This document shows positions 59,202 through 64,000 of a DNA stretch of 64,000 nt, one piece after another (position 1 is the stretch's first letter; the number at the start of each line of letters is the position of its first letter). The stretch is from positions 1 to 64,000 of the forward strand of contig MKVW01000009.1 in NCBI GenBank assembly GCA_001898965.1, written 5' to 3'. A model generated the notes under the pieces. The model ran no database searches and was not told the DNA's origin. It worked only from the letters and a program-made list of their open reading frames with translations. This stretch comes from Rhizobiales bacterium 62-17. Lineage in GTDB: Bacteria; Pseudomonadota; Alphaproteobacteria; Rhizobiales; Beijerinckiaceae. Made by a program: the position numbers and the translations under genes.

Positions 59202-60293
59202 ATGTCCCAAGACACGCTCACCGATCGCATTTACGAAGCCGCCTTCAATCCCGACGAATGGGTCACCGTGCTCGATACGATCGGCACCGTCTCCAGCAGT
59301 TCCGGCGGCTGCGTCACCATTCTCAACGGCAACCTGCCCATCGGTGCCCGGCAAAGCGCTGTGATCCGCGACCTCGGCACCGAGGCCACGCGCAATCCGC
59401 ATCCGGCGACGATCGACCGGCTGATGTACGCCTATGCCAATCCTGCCCACGGCTTTCGCGCCGCGTCCGCTTTCTTTCCCCAGCACATGCTGGATGCGGA
59501 CCCGTTCCTGGACATGAAGAAATCACGCGGCTTCGGCGATGAGGCCTTCAGCATCATTACCCTGCCAAGCGGCGAGACGGCGATGTTCTCGATCGATCGT
59601 CCGCTCGCCAATGGTTCCTATGGCGCAGCGGAGATCGATCTCCTCAACCGCCTGCATCCGCATCTCGCCCGCGCCTCGCTCGTCTCCGCCCGGCTCCGAC
59701 TGGAGCGCGCGCAGGCAACCGTTTCCATGCTGGAAGGTCTTGGCATTCCAGCGGCCGTGCTCGGCGAACTGGGCCGCGTGCGCGCCAGCAATGCCTTGCT
59801 CGAAACCGTGTCCAGCCGGCTGAAACCGGCGGCCTTCGGCAGCATCACCCTCGCCCATGCCGAGGCCAACAAGCTGTTTCGCGAAGCCCTCACGTTGTCA
59901 CTCACCGCGCATGATGGTTTCGTCCGCTCGATTCCGGTTCCCGCGTCCGAGGATGCGCCGGCGCTGGTGGTGCATGTGCTGCCGCTGCGCCGTTCCGCCT
60001 ACGATATCTTTTCCGGCGCCGACATTCTGGTGGCGGCCACGGTTGTCGGCGCCGGGGGTGCCATGCCGTCGGCGAGCATCCTGACGGGTCTCTTCGATCT
60101 GACGCCAGCCGAAATCAAACTGGCATCGGCCTTGACCGAAGGAAAGTCATTGCGCGCAGCGGCTGACGGCAGCGGCATCCAGTTCTCGACCGCCCGCTCT
60201 TATCTCGAAAGCATTTTCCGCAAGACCGGCACCCACCAGCAAAGCCAACTCGTCGCGCTCTTGAAAAGCGCGCAGCCCCTGCGCTCCGATTGA
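59202..60293 (+). CDS. LuxR-type regulator, paralogue 1
   Basis: ATG 59202 gives 363 residues (MSQDTLTDRIYEAAFNPDEW). The C-terminal 65 residues are a LuxR helix-turn-helix, LTPAEIKLASALTEGKSLRA, then a QFSTARSYLESIFRKTGTHQ recognition helix segment. The first 250 residues form a sensor-like domain found in many alphaproteobacterial LuxR proteins, without autoinducer residues I can identify. It is followed by a close paralogue after 30 bases. It is divergent from the outer membrane protein gene, with the 59071 palindrome between, and probably regulates it. Confidence 0.88.
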   Translation: MSQDTLTDRIYEAAFNPDEWVTVLDTIGTVSSSSGGCVTILNGNLPIGARQSAVIRDLGTEATRNPHPATIDRLMYAYANPAHGFRAASAFFPQHMLDADPFLDMKKSRGFGDEAFSIITLPSGETAMFSIDRPLANGSYGAAEIDLLNRLHPHLARASLVSARLRLERAQATVSMLEGLGIPAAVLGELGRVRASNALLETVSSRLKPAAFGSITLAHAEANKLFREALTLSLTAHDGFVRSIPVPASEDAPALVVHVLPLRRSAYDIFSGADILVAATVVGAGGAMPSASILTGLFDLTPAEIKLASALTEGKSLRAAADGSGIQFSTARSYLESIFRKTGTHQQSQLVALLKSAQPLRSD

Positions 60294-60323
60294 TGGAAGC
60301 ATTGCCGCTCACGGATATCCGCG

Positions 60324-61421
60324 ATGATGCATGACCGCCTGATCGACCGGATCTACGAAGCCGCCTTCAACCCCGAGCAGTGGACGCCGGTGCTCGAAGA
60401 ACTCAGCGTGCTCTCCGGATCGGCCGGTGGCGAAATCTTGCTTTTCGACGACGTCAAAGCCGTGAATTTTCGCGCCACGCAGATCACGCACGACGTCGCC
60501 GCCTTCGTCTGCCACGGCGGCTGGAGAAAGACGAGCCGCCGCATCCAGCATTTCCATGCGCAGCCCTGCAGCGGCTTCGTCACCGCCAACGAATATTTTC
60601 CAGACGACGTTCGGATCGACGAGGGCTACCAGATGTTTCGCGCCATGGGGCTCGATTCGCAGGCGGGCACGATCATTCCCATGCCGGGTGGCGAGCTGGT
60701 GGTGTTTGCTTTCGAGCGCTGGCACCGTCTCGGCCTCCACGAGCCGGAGGCGATCGCGCAGCTCAATCTGCTGCATCCGCATCTGGCCCGCGCCAGTTTC
60801 ATCGCCACGAGGCTCGGACTGGAACACGCTCAGGCGGCCGTGGCGACCCTCGCGTCCCTCGGCCTGCCGGCGGCGGTTCTCTCCTACAGCGGCAAGGTTC
60901 GCGCCGCGAACGCCTTGCTCGACACGGTGGCGGACCGATTGATCCCGACCGCTTACGGTGGGCTGGCAGTCAACCACGCTGCCACCAACGCCTTGTTCCA
61001 GGATGCGATCGCTCAAGCGCGCGGCACCCACGATGGCATTGTCCGCTCGATTGCCGTGCCCGCGCAAAACGAGGAGCGGCCGCTCATCCTTCATCTTCTG
61101 CCGTTGCGCCGCTCCGCTCACGACATTTTCGCCGGCGCGGACATCCTGCTTTCGGCGACGTCGGTCCATGCCAGCACCTTCGTGCCCGCGCCGCAAATTC
61201 TGATGGGGCTGTTCGATCTGACGCCGGCGGAAGTGAAACTCGCCGCCGCGCTGGCGGAAGGCCGATCGCTGCGCGATGCGGCTGCCGCCAGTGGCATTCA
61301 GTTTTCGACGGCGCGCTCTTATCTTGAACGCATCTTTCGCAAGACGGGCACGAAACAGCAGAGCCAGCTCGTGGCTCTGCTGAAAGGCGCCCCGCCGCTC
61401 CCGGGCCGGCCGCCGTTGTGA
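60324..61421 (+). CDS. LuxR-type regulator, paralogue 2
   Basis: The 365-residue product (MMHDRLIDRIYEAAFNPEQW) resembles the preceding gene throughout. Both share DRIYEAAFNP, LxRLHPHLARAS or LNLLHPHLARAS, and LPLRRSAxDIFxGADIL, and end in matching LuxR domains (LTPAEVKLAAALAEGRSLRD). The 30-base gap makes a tandem operon. A recent gene duplication with divergence of the sensor half is likely. The stop codon is adjacent to the convergent dioxygenase gene. Confidence 0.88.
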   Translation: MMHDRLIDRIYEAAFNPEQWTPVLEELSVLSGSAGGEILLFDDVKAVNFRATQITHDVAAFVCHGGWRKTSRRIQHFHAQPCSGFVTANEYFPDDVRIDEGYQMFRAMGLDSQAGTIIPMPGGELVVFAFERWHRLGLHEPEAIAQLNLLHPHLARASFIATRLGLEHAQAAVATLASLGLPAAVLSYSGKVRAANALLDTVADRLIPTAYGGLAVNHAATNALFQDAIAQARGTHDGIVRSIAVPAQNEERPLILHLLPLRRSAHDIFAGADILLSATSVHASTFVPAPQILMGLFDLTPAEVKLAAALAEGRSLRDAAAASGIQFSTARSYLERIFRKTGTKQQSQLVALLKGAPPLPGRPPL

Positions 61422-62939
61422 TCACACCTCTCGCAATTCCTTGCCGATGATCTGATCGAGCATTTTGTGCGTGTGAATGATGTTCTGCTCCTGCCGGCAG
61501 AAGCGATGGCCCGGAAAACTCTTCTGGTGCATGCCGGCCTGGAAGAGCGGCGTGGTGCGCCAATCCTGCATGAACGATGGCGTGATGCGGCCCGGCGGTG
61601 GATTGCGCCAATCGGGAATATAGAGCACGTCGCGCTCCACCTCCTCGCCCTCCGCATAGCGGAACATGAAATACATGTCCCAGATGCAGCTGTCGGGATC
61701 GTTGCCGTTCGGCCGCGAGCGGAACAGGCCGAACGTATTGCCGGCCACCGGCCCCAGCATATTGGGGAAGATGCGATGCTCGCAGGGAAAGCCGTAAAGC
61801 TCCTCATCGGTGAGTGCTGACAAATCGATGCCTTTGGCGGCGCAGGCGTCGCGCCGGTTCAACGCCATGAAATGCGGCCCCTCCATATCGAGCGGCAGTT
61901 CTTTCAGCGTGTCGAAATAGTCGACCTCATATTGCGCGGCACGCCCCTGCACCACCATGGTGGAGATGGCTTCGCGGATCCAGGCTCTGGGATCGGCCGC
62001 AATGTCGCGTAGCTTCACGCCCTTCGGCAGGCCGGTGCCCAGTTCCCAATCCGGTTCCCAGAAATTGGTGTGGCGGCCATGCAGCGAATAGGTCGTCATC
62101 GCGCCGACGATATCGGCCGGCGGCGGCCCCTTGGCCATTTCACCGACACGCCGCCCACCCGGCCCCGTCGACACCGCACCGACTTCGTTCATGTCCATCA
62201 CATGGGTGGCCCAGACGTGATAGCCCTCCTGGAATTGGTCGACGCCATATTTCCAGTTGCATGGCAGGATTGTCGTGTAATGACGCAGAATGCGCATCTT
62301 GCCGATCTCGAATTTCGCCAATCGCTCCGGCACCGGATCGAGATAATCGAGCAAGGGTCCGGCGTTCGGATCGAGATTGATGAAGACGAAGCCTTCCCAG
62401 GTATCGACCAGCACTTTGCGCAGGCCGATCTTGTCGCGCTGAATGCATTCGGGCGCGAAATCCTTGGCGCCGGGCAGATGAGCGATCTCGCCGTCGAGAT
62501 CCCAAGCCCAGCCGTGGAAGACGCACTGGATCTTGCCTTTGAAATGCGCCTTGTTGTTCTGCATCGTGCCCGTGCCGCCAATGGGTGTGCGCGTGCGGAA
62601 GGACCCCGCGCCGCCCACCGGCGTGCCGCCTTCGGCGAGCCGCGTGCCGCGATGCATGCAGCTATTGTGGAAGGCGTTGATGCGGCCATCGTTGGTGCGG
62701 ATGATCAGCACCGACTGATCGCCGATGCGATATTCGTAATAGTCGCCGGGATGGGGAATCTCCTCCTCGCGACAGGCCCATTGCCAGACGCGCGACCACA
62801 GCTCGTCATATTCACGCTGCAACCACTCGGGCGAAATGTAGCGCTCGGCCGGAAACAGCCGGCTGTAGTCCTCATCCTCCACGGTCGCGGTGATCTGATT
62901 GAAATCGACCCGCCCGGGTTTCTTGGATTGGATATTCAC
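61422..62939 (-). CDS. Ring-hydroxylating oxygenase alpha subunit with unusual Rieske insertion
   Basis: GTG 62939 has GGGAG seven bases upstream (505 aa); an ATG at 62981 would add 14 residues and has a weak site. The Rieske motif is CMH then, only after about 42 residues, CVFHGW; normal proteins have about 16 between these pairs. The insertion is Gly/Thr-rich (GGTPVGGAGSF, RTRTPIGGTGTMQ). The mononuclear iron site is likely in QEGYHVWATHVMD near residue 240. The oxygenase would add O2 to an aromatic or polycyclic substrate and needs a ferredoxin reductase encoded elsewhere. It is divergent from a LysR gene. Confidence 0.85.
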   Translation of the reverse strand: MNIQSKKPGRVDFNQITATVEDEDYSRLFPAERYISPEWLQREYDELWSRVWQWACREEEIPHPGDYYEYRIGDQSVLIIRTNDGRINAFHNSCMHRGTRLAEGGTPVGGAGSFRTRTPIGGTGTMQNNKAHFKGKIQCVFHGWAWDLDGEIAHLPGAKDFAPECIQRDKIGLRKVLVDTWEGFVFINLDPNAGPLLDYLDPVPERLAKFEIGKMRILRHYTTILPCNWKYGVDQFQEGYHVWATHVMDMNEVGAVSTGPGGRRVGEMAKGPPPADIVGAMTTYSLHGRHTNFWEPDWELGTGLPKGVKLRDIAADPRAWIREAISTMVVQGRAAQYEVDYFDTLKELPLDMEGPHFMALNRRDACAAKGIDLSALTDEELYGFPCEHRIFPNMLGPVAGNTFGLFRSRPNGNDPDSCIWDMYFMFRYAEGEEVERDVLYIPDWRNPPPGRITPSFMQDWRTTPLFQAGMHQKSFPGHRFCRQEQNIIHTHKMLDQIIGKELREV

Positions 62940-62999
62940 GATGCCACTCCCTGTCGTGCTGTCGAGGACAGCGCCCTCCATGACAGCGACAGTGGTTCG

Positions 63000-63014
63000 A
63001 TTGACGCGATTAAT
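63000..63014. promoter_or_regulatory. ATT-N9-AAT site between divergent LysR and oxygenase genes
   Basis: ATTGACGCGATTAAT fits the T-N11-A pattern of LysR-type binding sites and lies in the 100-base gap between the two start codons. The assignment is by pattern only. Confidence 0.35.
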
Positions 63015-63039
63015 CCAACTCGTATAAATTCATTTCTTC

Positions 63040-63954
63040 ATGAGCCATTTCGATCTACGGCGAGCCAACCTCAACTATCTGATCGTGTTCGAAGTCCTCA
63101 TGGCCGAACGGCATGTCGGGCGCGCGGCGCAGCGCCTCGGCCTCACCCAGTCGGCGGTCAGCCACGCTTTGGGGCGGCTGCGCGAAACCCTCAACGATCC
63201 GCTGTTCGTGCGCCATCCCAAAGGCGTAGAGCCAACGCCGCGCGCCATGGCGCTGGCGCCACGCATCACGCAAGTGCTGGCCGATGCCAGCGACATTCTC
63301 GCCGATCCCACCCAGTTCGACGCGACCCGGACGCACGAATTCAAGATCGGCGCCACCGACGGCGCGATCAACGCGGTGCTGATCCCGCTGATGGAAAAAC
63401 TGCGCCGCGAGGCGCCGGCCGTTGGCATCAGCGTTTTGCCGACCGGCCGCGACGACGTGGTCGCCGCCATCGACCGGATGGAGATCGACCTCGCCATCAC
63501 CGTATCGTCGGCGACAATAGCGCGGCTGGAGCGTGCGCCGATCACCGCATTGGAATTCGTCGCCATCGTGCGCCGCGATCATCCCTGCCTGAAGGCGCCG
63601 ATGACGCTGCAAACCTTCGCCGCCCTGCCGCATCTCGTCATTGCGCCGCATGGCTATACGGGCGAGCCGATCGACGATGCCCTCGCCGCCGAAGGCCTGA
63701 AGCGCAATATCGTGGTCGTCGAGCCGCATTATCTGGCCGCGCCGCTCATGGTGGCGCGCACCGACATGGTCGCTATCGTCGACCGCACTTTGGCGAACCT
63801 CTTCGTCGATACGCAAGGCCTGGCAATGTTCGATCCGCCGGTGAAGCCGCCGCGCACCACGCTCGACATTCTGATCAGCAAGGCCCGCATGTCCGAGCCG
63901 CCGTTGGTGTGGCTGCAGGCGCAGATCAGAAGCCTTTATCCGGCGAAGGACTGA
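63040..63954 (+). CDS. LysR-family transcriptional regulator
   Basis: The 304-residue product starts MSHFDLRRANLNYLIVFEVL and has the LysR helix-turn-helix HVGRAAQRLGLTQSAVSHAL with GRLRETLNDPLFVRHPKGVE. The ligand-binding part includes FKIGATDGAINAVLIPLMEK and is of full length. It is divergent from the Rieske oxygenase gene and probably controls it in response to an aromatic inducer. Confidence 0.92.
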   Translation: MSHFDLRRANLNYLIVFEVLMAERHVGRAAQRLGLTQSAVSHALGRLRETLNDPLFVRHPKGVEPTPRAMALAPRITQVLADASDILADPTQFDATRTHEFKIGATDGAINAVLIPLMEKLRREAPAVGISVLPTGRDDVVAAIDRMEIDLAITVSSATIARLERAPITALEFVAIVRRDHPCLKAPMTLQTFAALPHLVIAPHGYTGEPIDDALAAEGLKRNIVVVEPHYLAAPLMVARTDMVAIVDRTLANLFVDTQGLAMFDPPVKPPRTTLDILISKARMSEPPLVWLQAQIRSLYPAKD

Positions 63955-63966
63955 GCCTTGGTGTCA

Positions 63967-63998
63967 TCCCGGACACTTGCGCAGCAAGTGATCCGGGA
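63967..63998. repeat. REP-like palindrome at the window end
   Basis: TCCCGGACACTTGC and GCAAGTGATCCGGGA are an inverted repeat with one extra base in the right arm and the loop GCA. Palindromes with GTCATCCCGGA ends are common in intergenic rhizobial DNA. The element lies 13 bases after the LysR stop and may continue past the window. Confidence 0.7.
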
Positions 63999-64000
63999 AC

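Noticed and set aside
1..64000. CRISPR arrays, tRNA and rRNA genes, prophage or insertion sequences
   Set aside because: No regularly spaced repeats, cloverleaf-type sequences, conserved rRNA blocks, transposase or integrase motifs were found by eye. A covariance search for tRNAs was not possible here.

Overview
The window is GC-rich, densely coded chromosomal DNA of an alphaproteobacterium, most probably of the Hyphomicrobiales (Rhizobiales; Bradyrhizobium/Xanthobacteraceae/Beijerinckiaceae-like). This rests on the gene families: many TctC-type binding proteins, a 3-hydroxybutyrate dehydrogenase next to a patatin, a ChrB-domain protein, a Zur-type regulator, a Cx2Cx7C FNR protein with perfect FNR boxes, and REP-like palindromes. 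No rRNA, tRNA, CRISPR array, transposase, integrase or phage gene was seen. The species call is inference.

Layout. 1-2.3 kb: 5' part of a large minus-strand autotransporter-like protein and two small secreted proteins. 2.3-12 kb: accessory carboxylate metabolism (acyltransferase + fused 2-oxoacid dehydrogenase E1, two TctC binding proteins, a ThDP enzyme, MmgE/PrpD, a flavin reductase). 12-14.2 kb: membrane protein, ChrB-domain protein, Mpo1-like protein. 14.2-19 kb: TetR regulator divergent from an RND efflux operon that starts with an unrecognised 102-aa protein. 19-32.8 kb: mostly housekeeping (L32, farnesyl diphosphate synthase, PBP4, IspG, Zur, 3-hydroxybutyrate dehydrogenase, patatin, methyltransferase, hydroxypyruvate isomerase, PilZ) with a pair of tiny duplicated membrane proteins. 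32.9-38.3 kb: Rieske oxygenase, Fe3+/phosphonate-type ABC permease and binding protein, and an M29/NicX-like metalloenzyme. 38.6-45.1 kb: a flavin oxidoreductase-methyltransferase fusion followed by an ABC exporter, then a KefB/C-type antiporter that seems to start at CTG. 45.2-48.2 kb: FAD monooxygenase, hydrolase and VOC protein, probably an aromatic degradation set. 48.4-50.8 kb: two membrane proteins of the spermidine-synthase-like type with an upstream candidate structured RNA. 50.9-53.1 kb: FNR regulator and universal stress protein, each behind an FNR box. 53.1-57 kb: MarR regulator divergent from an NrtB/SsuC-type ABC importer and an amidohydrolase. 57-61.4 kb: unknown 355-aa protein, outer membrane beta-barrel protein and two tandem LuxR-type regulators. 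61.4-64 kb: ring-hydroxylating oxygenase with an unusual Rieske insertion, and a divergent LysR.

The strongest unexplained signal is a near-perfect palindrome, CTACCGGCATATGCCAGTA(G/A), that occurs twice. One copy lies upstream of the autotransporter (1416-1435). The other lies between the outer membrane protein gene and the first LuxR gene (59071-59090). It suggests a small surface-protein regulon run by the tandem LuxR paralogues. Other points to follow up are the oxidoreductase-methyltransferase fusion with its exporter, the acyltransferase/E1 pair, the duplicated small membrane proteins with a conserved upstream box, and the promoter-RNA-terminator unit at 50.7-50.8 kb.
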